Assembly (NCBI GenBank): GCA_964509475.1
Contig: CAZDXJ010000003.1
Span: forward strand, 8,348-72,347
Source of the DNA: CAZDXJ01 sp964509475
Lineage (GTDB): Bacteria; Pseudomonadota; Gammaproteobacteria; Methylococcales; Methylomonadaceae
DNA: 64,000 nucleotides
Direction of reading: 5' to 3'
The position numbers were made by a program, and so were the translations under genes. The number at the start of each line of letters is the position of its first letter. The first letter of the stretch is position 1. Below, in pieces: positions 33,677 to 42,192 of this stretch. The notes under the pieces are model-generated. The model worked only from the letters and a program-made list of their open reading frames with translations, was not told the DNA's origin and searched no databases.

Positions 33677-34600
33677 AGGCAAATGGTCGATCTCGCTGCC
33701 TTCTTTTTCCGGCACCATCAAGTCCTCCTTGCTGATGCCCAGAGCCAAAACTACAGGACTTGCGACATAGATCGAAGAATACGTTCCAATCAGAACCCCA
33801 ACCAATAACGCAATGGCAAAATTGTGAATGATTTCACCACCCAATACCGCCAGCGCAATCAAAACCAGAATGGTGGTCAGTGAGGTCATCAAGGTTCGGC
33901 TCAAGGTCTGGTTCAAGGAAATATTCATGATTTGCTCGGCCGATCCTTTTCTCAGTTTACGGAAATTTTCCCGGATGCGGTCATAAACCACAATGGTATC
34001 GTTCAATGAATAACCGATCACGGCAAGGATTGCCGCCAACACGGTCAAATCAAATTCAATGGACAAGACCGAAAAAAATCCCAGCGTGATGATGACATCA
34101 TGAATCAAGGCCGCCACCGAACCCAATGAAAATTTGTATTCAAACCGCCAGGCAACATAAAGCAGAATACCAAACATGGAATACAACAGCGCCAAACCGC
34201 CGTCTTCGGCCAGCTCATCGCCAACCTGAGGCCCGACAAACTCAACCCGGCGCAGATCCGCAGGCTCGGAAGTTTCCTTGTTGATGGTTTCCAGAACCTT
34301 GGAACTCAATTGCGCATTGCTGATATTTTGCATCGGTTTAAGCCGGATCAGCACATCCCTGGCGGTACCGAAATGCTGTACCGTGGCGTTGGCAAAGCCG
34401 TTTTTTTCCAGAGCAGTGCGCAACACCGATAAATCGACCGGTTGCGGGTAACCCACTTCAACCAGGGTTCCACCGGTAAAATCGATGCCCAGTTGCAAAC
34501 CTTTGGCCGCCAATGAAATCAACGAAACCAAAAGCAACAAGCCAGAGAACATAAAAGCCAGCTTGCGCTTGCCCAGAAAATCTATATCTTGTTTAAGCAT
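33674..34600 (-). CDS. secF: protein translocase subunit SecF
   Basis: Partner of SecD in proton-driven protein export. Six membrane segments. GIDFTGGTLVEVGYP is the SecF first-periplasmic-domain signature. DVIITLGFFSVLSIEFDLTV and AVIGYSLNDTIVVYDRIREN then FRKLRKG are the conserved membrane motifs, with the proton-path Asp/Arg. 308 residues. It starts 13 bp after secD. Confidence 0.96.
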   Translation of the reverse strand: MLKQDIDFLGKRKLAFMFSGLLLLVSLISLAAKGLQLGIDFTGGTLVEVGYPQPVDLSVLRTALEKNGFANATVQHFGTARDVLIRLKPMQNISNAQLSSKVLETINKETSEPADLRRVEFVGPQVGDELAEDGGLALLYSMFGILLYVAWRFEYKFSLGSVAALIHDVIITLGFFSVLSIEFDLTVLAAILAVIGYSLNDTIVVYDRIRENFRKLRKGSAEQIMNISLNQTLSRTLMTSLTTILVLIALAVLGGEIIHNFAIALLVGVLIGTYSSIYVASPVVLALGISKEDLMVPEKEGSEIDHLP

Positions 34601-34613
34601 GTTTTATATCCCT

Positions 34614-36467
34614 TTAAATCGACAATTTTTCAATGCGGCGATTGCCGTAGGCCCAATTGATAATCATGCGTGATACCAAAATTGCCGTAAACATCGACGT
34701 TAAAATACCGATGGACAAGGTAACCGCAAAGCCTTTTACCGGTCCGGAACCAAAACCGAACAACACCAACGCCACCAGCAAGGTGGTGATATTGGCATCA
34801 AAAATGGTCGCGAAGGCTTTCTCGTAACCGGTATAAATGCTGCTTTGCGGAGTATTGCCATTGCGTATTTCCTCACGGATACGCTCGAAAATAAGCACAT
34901 TGGCATCCACCGCCATACCCACGGTCAAGACGATACCGGCAATACCCGGCAAGGTTAAGGTGGCCTGAATCAACGATAATATCGCAACAATGATAACCAG
35001 GTTAAAGGCCAGCGCGATATCGGCAGCCACGCCAAACAGTTTGTAATAAACCGCCATAAACACCAGCACCAACAGGAAACCGACAATGACCGAAATCATG
35101 CCCTTGTCGATATTGTCCTTACCCAGGCTTGGCCCGACCGTGCGCTCTTCGACGATATCAACGGGCGCCGCCAAAGCCCCCGCTCTTAACAACAAGGCCA
35201 GATTACGCGCTTCCTGGGTATTATCCAGACCGGTAATCTGAAAACGCTTGCTGAATGTATCGCGGATCGTTGCCACATTGATCACTTCTTCAACTTTTTC
35301 CTTATGCCGGACTTTTTTACCATTTTCCATACGGGTTATGGTCTTGTGTTCAATAAACACAACCGCCATCGGTTTACCGATATTTTTCTGCGTGGTTTTA
35401 CCCATTTTTTTGGCGCCAACACCATTCAGGGTAACAAATACCGCTGCTGAACCATTGTTTTGATCCAAACCCGAAGAGGCATCGACAATTTGATCGCCGG
35501 TGACGATAATACGCCGCTTCAGCAAAATCGGCTGACCATTGCGTTCATGGTACAAACGCGAACCGACCGGCACCCGGCCTTTAACAGCATTCAGTACATC
35601 GTGCTCGGTATCCACCAGTCTGAATTCCAGGGTTGCGGTAGCGCCCAGAATTTCCTTGGCGCGGGCTGTATCCTGAACGCCCGGCAGTTGCACGACAATA
35701 CGATTTTCACCCTGTTGTTGAATGACCGGTTCGGCAACACCCAGTTCGTTGACCCGATTACGCAGGGTTGTCATATTTTGTGCCAAAGCAAACTTTTTGA
35801 CTTCTTTTTGCTCCGCTTCACTGATGCTGAGCCAAAGTTCGGTTTCATCCTGGGGAGAAACCTGGATATTCAGATTGCGCAAGTCATTGGCAAAAACCTG
35901 CAACGCCGCCTCTTTTGTGGCCTGATCCTTTAACTTGACCTTGATAAAACCATTGCCTCTGGAAACCGACTGATAACGAACTTTCGCGGCCCTCAATGTG
36001 GAACGAATGTCCGCGGTATAGCGCTCCTCGGCTTGTTTAATGGCCGCCGCCATATCCACTTCCAGCAAAAAATGGACACCACCGCGCAAGTCCAGCCCCA
36101 AATACATCGGTTCGGCACCCAGGGCACGCAACCCCTGCGGTGTCGCCGGAGCCAGGTTCAATGCAACGATATAGCCGTTGCCCAGCTTGTTTCTCAGCAA
36201 ATCAGCCGCTTTTAATTGCTCTTCAATACTTTTGAAACGAATCAATAACTGCTCATTTTCCAATGTAAACGCTTTCAGGGACAAACCGGCCCGCTGCAAA
36301 TCGTTTTTGATTTTATCCAGTTGTTCTTTATCCAGTTCCGTGTTACGCGTCGGGGATATCTGTACCGAAGGATCATCGCCAAATAAATTCGGCAAGGCGT
36401 AAATTATCCCGAAAACCAACACGATCAGGATCAGTAAATTTTTCCATAATGGGAAACGGTTTTGCAT
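34614..36467 (-). CDS. secD: protein translocase subunit SecD
   Basis: RND-like export factor. An N-terminal membrane helix (KNLLILIVLVFGIIYALPNL) is followed by the periplasmic P1 domain containing YLGLDLRGGVHFLLEVDM (the DLRGG signature) and a five-helix membrane domain with TVGMAVDANVLIFERIREE then the NITTLLVALVLFGFGSGPVK loop. 617 residues, typical of the gammaproteobacterial form. Cluster tgt-yajC-secD-secF. Confidence 0.97.
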   Translation of the reverse strand: MQNRFPLWKNLLILIVLVFGIIYALPNLFGDDPSVQISPTRNTELDKEQLDKIKNDLQRAGLSLKAFTLENEQLLIRFKSIEEQLKAADLLRNKLGNGYIVALNLAPATPQGLRALGAEPMYLGLDLRGGVHFLLEVDMAAAIKQAEERYTADIRSTLRAAKVRYQSVSRGNGFIKVKLKDQATKEAALQVFANDLRNLNIQVSPQDETELWLSISEAEQKEVKKFALAQNMTTLRNRVNELGVAEPVIQQQGENRIVVQLPGVQDTARAKEILGATATLEFRLVDTEHDVLNAVKGRVPVGSRLYHERNGQPILLKRRIIVTGDQIVDASSGLDQNNGSAAVFVTLNGVGAKKMGKTTQKNIGKPMAVVFIEHKTITRMENGKKVRHKEKVEEVINVATIRDTFSKRFQITGLDNTQEARNLALLLRAGALAAPVDIVEERTVGPSLGKDNIDKGMISVIVGFLLVLVFMAVYYKLFGVAADIALAFNLVIIVAILSLIQATLTLPGIAGIVLTVGMAVDANVLIFERIREEIRNGNTPQSSIYTGYEKAFATIFDANITTLLVALVLFGFGSGPVKGFAVTLSIGILTSMFTAILVSRMIINWAYGNRRIEKLSI

Positions 36468-36542
36468 TTTTTTTCCAACAAGTTAGCCGTTAGTTACACA
36501 AGCTCGATCCAAGCTCGCGGGTAATTTCCAAAAGACAAACGC

Positions 36543-36890
36543 TTATTTAGCTTTTAATTTTCTGGCCTGCACTTTATAAGTGCCTTTTGGCATCATCGAA
36601 CCAATCGCACTACGCTGAACCTGCACAACTAGGTTGTCAGCAACTTCCAGCTGCACAAAATTTTCATCCAGATCAACAACTTTACCCAGTAAACCGCCAT
36701 TGGTCACAACTTCGGTTCCCTTGGATAAGGTTTCAAGCATTTTTTTATGTTCTTTACTGCGTTTTGCTTGTGGACGCAGGAAGATAAAATAAAAAAACAC
36801 TAAAATACCTAATGGAAACAGCAGGCCTGCCAGGCCAGGATCTTGCGCTGCGGGTGCCGCCGCCATTGCATCAGAAACAAAAAAACTCAT
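36543..36890 (-). CDS. yajC: SecDF-associated protein YajC
   Basis: Small membrane protein bound to SecDF. MSFFVSDAMAAAPAAQDPGL, a single membrane helix LLFPLGILVFFYFIFLRPQA, then the cytoplasmic barrel KRSKEHKKMLETLSKGTEVV. 115 residues from the ATG at 36890; the frame is open upstream into tgt but that extension is unconserved. Confidence 0.95.
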   Translation of the reverse strand: MSFFVSDAMAAAPAAQDPGLAGLLFPLGILVFFYFIFLRPQAKRSKEHKKMLETLSKGTEVVTNGGLLGKVVDLDENFVQLEVADNLVVQVQRSAIGSMMPKGTYKVQARKLKAK

Positions 36891-36933
36891 GGTTATTTCC
36901 CGGTTTGTATTATGTATTGAAAAAAATGCCTCA

Positions 36934-38049
36934 TTATGCCACAGTTGGAACCGGTTTGCCTCGCTGTTGATAAAATTGCCTGACGTAATCATCCAGCATT
37001 CCCTGCTCGATGGCATAACGAAGTTCAGCCATCAAATTCAGATAATAGCTCAGGTTATGGATGGTATTCAGACGCGCGCCCAATATTTCCCGGCACTTGT
37101 CCAGATGCCGCAAATAAGCGCGGGAATAATTCCGGCAGGTATAACAGGTGCATTGCTCATCCAATGGCCGGGTATCGTATTGATAACGGCTGTTGCGAAT
37201 CCTCACCACACCGGTATGAGTGAACAAATGCCCGTTGCGCGCATTGCGGGTCGGCATCACGCAATCAAACATATCGATACCGCGCCGCACCGCTTCAACC
37301 AAATCTTCCGGCGTCCCCACCCCCATCAGATAACGCGGTTTGTGCGCTGGCATCTGCGGCTGTACGACATCCAGAATACGCAGCATTTCCTGCTTGGGTT
37401 CACCCACCGACAACCCCCCAATGGCGTAACCATCAAAACCAATGTCCACCAATCCTTCAATTGATTCACGGCGCAAATCATCGTACATGCCACCTTGTAC
37501 AATGCCAAACAAGGCGGCCGGGTTATCGGCATGGGCGGTTTTACTTCGCCGCGCCCAGCGCAGAGACAAGCGCATGGAATCAGCGGCTTCCTGAAAGGTT
37601 GCCGGAAAAGGCGTACATTCATCAAAAATCATCACGATATCGGAATCCAGCTCACGCTGTACCTGCATGGACTCTTCCGGCCCCATAAAAATAGGACTGC
37701 CATTGACCGGCGATTTGAAGGTTACCCCTTGTTCGGTGATTTTACGCAAATCGCCCAGACTGAATACCTGAAAGCCTCCCGAATCGGTCAGAATAGGACC
37801 CGACCAATGCATGAAATCATGCAAACCGGCATGCGCTTTCACAACGTCCATACCCGGACGCAACATCAGATGAAAGGTATTACCCAAAATAATTTGCGCA
37901 CCGATACCCAGCAACTCTTCCTGAGTCATCGCTTTCACTGTGCCATAGGTGCCGACCGGCATAAAAACCGGGGTTTGGACAACACCCCGGCCAAATTTGA
38001 GTTGACCTCGACGGGCATGACCCTCGGTGCCGATTAAATTAAATTCCAT
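36934..38049 (-). CDS. tgt: queuine tRNA-ribosyltransferase
   Basis: Exchanges G34 for preQ1 in tRNAs with GUN anticodons. The active-site acid is in PILTDSGGFQVFSLG. The nucleophilic Asp lies in FDCVMPTRNARNGHLFT, and the zinc site is CTCYTCRNYSRAYLRHL (three Cys, plus the His in LNTIHNL). 371 residues, full length. First gene of the tgt-yajC-secDF unit. Confidence 0.97.
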   Translation of the reverse strand: MEFNLIGTEGHARRGQLKFGRGVVQTPVFMPVGTYGTVKAMTQEELLGIGAQIILGNTFHLMLRPGMDVVKAHAGLHDFMHWSGPILTDSGGFQVFSLGDLRKITEQGVTFKSPVNGSPIFMGPEESMQVQRELDSDIVMIFDECTPFPATFQEAADSMRLSLRWARRSKTAHADNPAALFGIVQGGMYDDLRRESIEGLVDIGFDGYAIGGLSVGEPKQEMLRILDVVQPQMPAHKPRYLMGVGTPEDLVEAVRRGIDMFDCVMPTRNARNGHLFTHTGVVRIRNSRYQYDTRPLDEQCTCYTCRNYSRAYLRHLDKCREILGARLNTIHNLSYYLNLMAELRYAIEQGMLDDYVRQFYQQRGKPVPTVA

Positions 38050-38130
38050 AATGAACGATCAATAATAAAGCATTTTTCAGATGCAAAGCGGCGGGATAAA
38101 GCGGCGAATTGTACCCGTTTATTTGGGCAA

Positions 38131-38159
38131 CATAAAAAAGGCCGGAAAATCCGGCCTTT
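38131..38159 (-). terminator. Rho-independent terminator of htpG
   Basis: On the minus strand AAAGGCCGGA pairs perfectly with TCCGGCCTTT over a 3-nt loop and is followed by a T run. It lies 14 bp past the htpG stop and upstream of tgt, insulating the two. Confidence 0.9.
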
Positions 38160-38172
38160 GTCAGGGAAGCGT

Positions 38173-40110
38173 TCAGTGCAGCAAGCCTTGCAACAATCCA
38201 TTCAGCTTATGTACAAAAGCGGCTGGATCGTCCAGTTGTCCACCTTCGCTCAAAATCGCCTGATCAAACAGAATATGGGTCAGATCGGCAAACCGATCAT
38301 CATCCTGTTCTTGTTTCAGGCGAGCGACCAAACCGTGTTCAGGATTGATTTCCAGAATCGGTTTGCTCGCGCCCAAACCCGGCATATTCTGGCCGGCTTC
38401 TTTCATGATACGTTCCATATTCAGGCTCATGCCATGAGCTTCACTGACCAGACAAGCCGGCGAATCGGTCAGCCGATGCGACAGACGAACCTCACTGACC
38501 TTATCACCCAGGGTTTCCTTGATTTGTTTGAGTACCGAAGCAAAATCTTTCTCGACTTCTTCCTGGTCTTTTTTCTCTTCTTCGCTGTCTTCCAGTTTAC
38601 CCAGATCCAAATCCCCTTTGGCCACCGATTGCAAGGATTTGCCATCGAACTCGGTCAAACTGGACACCAGCCATTCATCAACACGATCATGCAGCAACAA
38701 CACCTCAATGCCTTTTTTACGGAAAATTTCCAGATGCGGGCTGTTTTTAGCCGCTGAATAGCTGTCGGCGGTGATGAAATAAATTTTTTCCTGGCCCTCT
38801 TTCATACGGCTGATATAATCGGATAAGGACACCTCTTGTTTGTCGGAATCGGCATGAGTTGACGCAAAACGCAGTAATTTCGCGATTCTGTCCTTGTTTT
38901 TGAAGTCCTCGATCACGCCTTCCTTCATGACGTTGCCAAATTGTGACCAAAATGTAGCGTATTTCTCGGTATCGTTTTTGGCCAGGTCTTCCAGCAAACC
39001 CAACACTTTTTTCACGGCGCCCGCTTTGATCGCATTGATCTGCTTGCTCTGTTGCAGGATTTCCCGGGAAACGTTCAACGGCAGAGAATCCGAATCAATA
39101 ATGCCGCGCACAAAACGCAGATAACGCGGCATAAGTTGTTCGGCATCATCGGTGATAAACACCTTGCGCACATAAAGTTTCACGCCGTGTTTCGCATCCC
39201 GATCCCACAAATCAAAAGGCGCCCGCGATGGTATATAAAGCAACAAGGTGTATTCATTAGTGCCCTCGACCTTGCTATGGACATAAGCCAGCGGTTCCTG
39301 AAAATCATGGCCAACGTGTTTGTAAAACTCATTGTATTCCTCATCGGAAATATCCTGCCGCGCCCGTGTCCATAGCGCGGAAGCACTGTTGACCGTCTCT
39401 TGTTCGATTTTTGGCGGCTGTTTTTCCGCTTCCTCGCCTTCTTCGGTTTCATCCGGCACAACCTCTTTATCCATTGTAATCGGTATCGAAATATGATCGG
39501 AGAACTTGCGGATAATGGAGCGTAGACGATAGCCATCCAGAAACTCATCCTCGCCCTCTTTCAGATGCAAAACGATTTCCGTGCCCTTGTCCGGCTTTTC
39601 CACCGTTTCAATCGTGTATTCGCCTTCCCCGCTCGACTGCCAGCGAACGCCCTCACTGACATCGAGACCGGCGCGGCGGGTCGTCAATGTAACTTTATCG
39701 GCGACAATAAAAGAAGAATAAAACCCCACCCCAAATTGGCCAATGAGTTCGCTATCCTTGGCCTGATCACCGGTTAGGGATTCAAAAAACTGCTTGGTAC
39801 CAGACTTGGCAATGGTACCGATATGTTCCTGTACCTCCTCGCGGGTCATGCCGATACCGTTATCGGAAACAGTGATCGTGCGCTGTTCCTTGTCAAAAGC
39901 AATATGAATCTTCAAATCGCTGTCACCTTCGTACAGGCCGTCGCTGGACAAGGCCTCAAAACGCAATTTATCCGCCGCATCGGAAGCATTGGAAATCAAT
40001 TCACGCAGAAAAATTTCCTTGTTGCTGTACAAGGAATGAATCATCAAATGTAAAAGATGCTTCACCTCGGTCTGAAAACCCAGGGTTTCTTTTTGTGCTT
40101 CAACCGTCAT
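38173..40110 (-). CDS. htpG: chaperone HtpG (Hsp90)
   Basis: Bacterial Hsp90. The N-terminal GHKL ATPase has LRELISNASDAADKLRFEAL (catalytic Glu), TVSDNGIGMTREEV and GQFGVGFYSSFIVADKVTLT. The middle domain holds RGIIDSDSLPLNVSREILQQ (catalytic-loop Arg), and the C-terminal dimerisation domain ends about residue 645. A charged insertion (EEGEEAEKQPPKIEQE, about residue 220) is normal. Monocistronic, with its own terminator. Confidence 0.98.
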   Translation of the reverse strand: MTVEAQKETLGFQTEVKHLLHLMIHSLYSNKEIFLRELISNASDAADKLRFEALSSDGLYEGDSDLKIHIAFDKEQRTITVSDNGIGMTREEVQEHIGTIAKSGTKQFFESLTGDQAKDSELIGQFGVGFYSSFIVADKVTLTTRRAGLDVSEGVRWQSSGEGEYTIETVEKPDKGTEIVLHLKEGEDEFLDGYRLRSIIRKFSDHISIPITMDKEVVPDETEEGEEAEKQPPKIEQETVNSASALWTRARQDISDEEYNEFYKHVGHDFQEPLAYVHSKVEGTNEYTLLLYIPSRAPFDLWDRDAKHGVKLYVRKVFITDDAEQLMPRYLRFVRGIIDSDSLPLNVSREILQQSKQINAIKAGAVKKVLGLLEDLAKNDTEKYATFWSQFGNVMKEGVIEDFKNKDRIAKLLRFASTHADSDKQEVSLSDYISRMKEGQEKIYFITADSYSAAKNSPHLEIFRKKGIEVLLLHDRVDEWLVSSLTEFDGKSLQSVAKGDLDLGKLEDSEEEKKDQEEVEKDFASVLKQIKETLGDKVSEVRLSHRLTDSPACLVSEAHGMSLNMERIMKEAGQNMPGLGASKPILEINPEHGLVARLKQEQDDDRFADLTHILFDQAILSEGGQLDDPAAFVHKLNGLLQGLLH

Positions 40111-40258
40111 ATCTGTAATTCCTGAATAAAAAAATCGGATAAGCGCAACATGGGGGCAGTTTGATTTTTTTCAAGACTCAAAAACGGCAAAAGTAAATAT
40201 AGTTATGAATGCGGAAAATGAACCGACTGCGCCGATCCAGCGGTACGGAAATATGGGT

Positions 40259-41218
40259 TCAATGCGAGGCCATACCATATTTCTGGATACGGTAAAGCAG
40301 GGTATCCCGGCTGATCCCCAACAAGCGGGCTGATTTACTGCGGTTGCCATTGGTTCTCGCCAATGCCTGGTGGATTAAATCGGCTTCCAGTGTATTCAGG
40401 TTGATACCGGATTCGGGCAGGCGAAAATCCGTCAGGTTTGATGAGGCTGGCTCACAGTTGTTGAATTCAGGCGGCAGGTTTTCCGGTTCGATGGTTTTTC
40501 CTGCCAGCAGAATGCTTAACCGTTCACATAAATTACGCAATTCCCGGATGTTGCCGGGCCATGGATATTGGCGCAGTTTTTTTAATGCCAGTTTACTGAA
40601 TTTGGGTGCCTTGATGCCATGTTCGCGGACAAAATAGGCCATGAAATGTTCAATCAACAGTTCGATATCTTCACGACGTTCTTGCAGGGAGGGTAATTCC
40701 AGAGGTACGACATTAAGACGGAAAAACAAGTCCTGACGAAATTCGCCCTTGTTGATCAACGGATTCAAATCGGTATTGGATGCGGCGATAATACGCACAT
40801 TCACCCGGTAGGGTTGCGTATCGCCAACGGCCAGACATTCACCCGTTTCCAGAAAACGCAATAATTTTGCCTGAATGGTCAATGGCAAGGAATTGATTTC
40901 ATCAAGGAACAGGGTTCCGCCTTCAGCGGCCTGGAAAATACCGGGTTTATTCAGCGTGGCGCCGGTAAATGCCCCCTTTCGGTGGCCGAATAATTCCGAT
41001 TCGATGATGGTTTCAGGCAGGGCAGCACAATTCAGTGTGATAAAAGGTTTATCGGCGCGCGTGCTATCCTTCTGAATGGCCGTGGCTAACACTTCCTTAC
41101 CTGTTCCTGTCGCCCCTTTGATCAAAACGGTCACATCGGTTCCAGCAACCATTTTTGCGCTGCGTAACACGGATTCGAGCGCGGGCGATTTGCCGATGAT
41201 GGGTTTGAAATTATCCAC
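40259..41218 (-). CDS. sigma-54 activator without a sensory domain
   Basis: A 319-residue enhancer-binding protein made only of an AAA+ domain and a Fis-type HTH. IKGATGTGKEVLATAIQ is Walker A, ESELFGHRKGAFTGATLNKP contains the sigma-54-contacting GAFTGA loop, and GTLFLDEINSLPL is Walker B. The C-terminal HTH is EADLIHQALARTNGNRSKSA then RLLGISRDTLLYRIQKYGM. There is no receiver, GAF or PAS domain, so, like PspF, it must be controlled by a partner protein or by its own amount. It lies 32 bp downstream of the TauE/SafE-like gene and may be co-transcribed with it. Target promoters are unknown. Confidence 0.9.
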   Translation of the reverse strand: MDNFKPIIGKSPALESVLRSAKMVAGTDVTVLIKGATGTGKEVLATAIQKDSTRADKPFITLNCAALPETIIESELFGHRKGAFTGATLNKPGIFQAAEGGTLFLDEINSLPLTIQAKLLRFLETGECLAVGDTQPYRVNVRIIAASNTDLNPLINKGEFRQDLFFRLNVVPLELPSLQERREDIELLIEHFMAYFVREHGIKAPKFSKLALKKLRQYPWPGNIRELRNLCERLSILLAGKTIEPENLPPEFNNCEPASSNLTDFRLPESGINLNTLEADLIHQALARTNGNRSKSARLLGISRDTLLYRIQKYGMASH

Positions 41219-41250
41219 GAAATCTACCTGTTTGTTATTTTTGGATATTT

Positions 41251-41967
41251 TTAAATATGTTCCAGGCGCATCGGGTTAAGCCAGGGAAATGCGGCCAACA
41301 GCGCCAGCGCAATCAATAACAGCCCGACGATTTTTTTAAAGCGATGCATTCTGGATAACCTTGTGAGTACGCTGGTAATTATACCGACTCCGGCAACGGC
41401 GGGTAAAGTCCCCAGGCCAAAAAACAACATGGTCAGTGAACTGTGCAAAATATTACCCGTTGTCGCGGCCAGCGCCACGGCTGTATAAACCAGGCCACAA
41501 GGTATCCAGCCCCAAATCATGCCAAACAGGTAAGCTTGTGCAAGGGTTTGCACCGGAATCAGTTTTCGCCCGTAAGGTTCCAGAAGTTTCCAGATACGGG
41601 CGCCGGTTTTTTCAATATAAGCGAAATGAGGAAACCAGCCGGCAATGTACAGACCGGCACCGGTCATGATCAGTGCGGACAGGATTTGCAACAGGCGGTG
41701 TCCATGACCCGCGCCAAGCGGCATTGTGAACAAATATTCAAGCACTCCGGCCAATAATCCGGCCAGGGTATAGCTGGTGATACGGCCAAGATTGTAATTA
41801 AGTACAAAAGGAAACAATTTTGACTTACTGTTTCTGATTTCCTGTTTCAGGCTTAATGTCAGTGTACCAATGATTGATCCGCACATACCAATGCAGTGCA
41901 TACTGCTGAACAGCCCCATTAGAAAGGCGACAAGATAAGACGTATTGAAAGCTTGATCAATGTTCAT
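41251..41967 (-). CDS. TauE/SafE-like (COG2836-type) membrane protein
   Basis: An integral membrane protein of about 238 residues with six predicted helices. The first holds FLMGLFSSMHCIGMCGSIIG, where HCIGMCG is characteristic of the UreH/DsbD-like group often placed beside cytochrome oxidase assembly or copper genes. WGWIPCGLVYTAVALAATTG is the second family motif. Relatives include proteins annotated as sulfite exporter TauE/SafE. Transport of copper or thiol reductant is an inference from family context and from the divergent OprC-like receptor. The ATG at 41967 is preferred to one ten codons earlier. Confidence 0.78.
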   Translation of the reverse strand: MNIDQAFNTSYLVAFLMGLFSSMHCIGMCGSIIGTLTLSLKQEIRNSKSKLFPFVLNYNLGRITSYTLAGLLAGVLEYLFTMPLGAGHGHRLLQILSALIMTGAGLYIAGWFPHFAYIEKTGARIWKLLEPYGRKLIPVQTLAQAYLFGMIWGWIPCGLVYTAVALAATTGNILHSSLTMLFFGLGTLPAVAGVGIITSVLTRLSRMHRFKKIVGLLLIALALLAAFPWLNPMRLEHI

Positions 41968-42130
41968 AATGCCAGGCACATTATCACATAATTGCATGGA
42001 TACAAACGCTAATGATTAGTGCGGGACATGATCAAGCATGGCAAATGCCATAAATAAACTGTGTTAAATAACATAGTTTAATTTATTTACGTTTTTAACT
42101 TATTTTAAATATTTGTTTTACAAGGACAAA

Positions 42131-42149
42131 AAATCCTGGAACAGGATTT
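42131..42149 (+). promoter_or_regulatory. hairpin in the leader of the TonB receptor gene
   Basis: AAATCCTG pairs perfectly with CAGGATTT over GAA, about 45 nt before the likely start codon. It follows an AT-rich probable promoter region (42060-42120). A cis-acting role is possible but unproven. The upstream ATG at 42148 overlaps this stem, which argues against it as the start. Confidence 0.35.
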
Positions 42150-42192
42150 GTATGCATATTCCGGGATGACCATTTTTCCGAGGAAACAAGCA

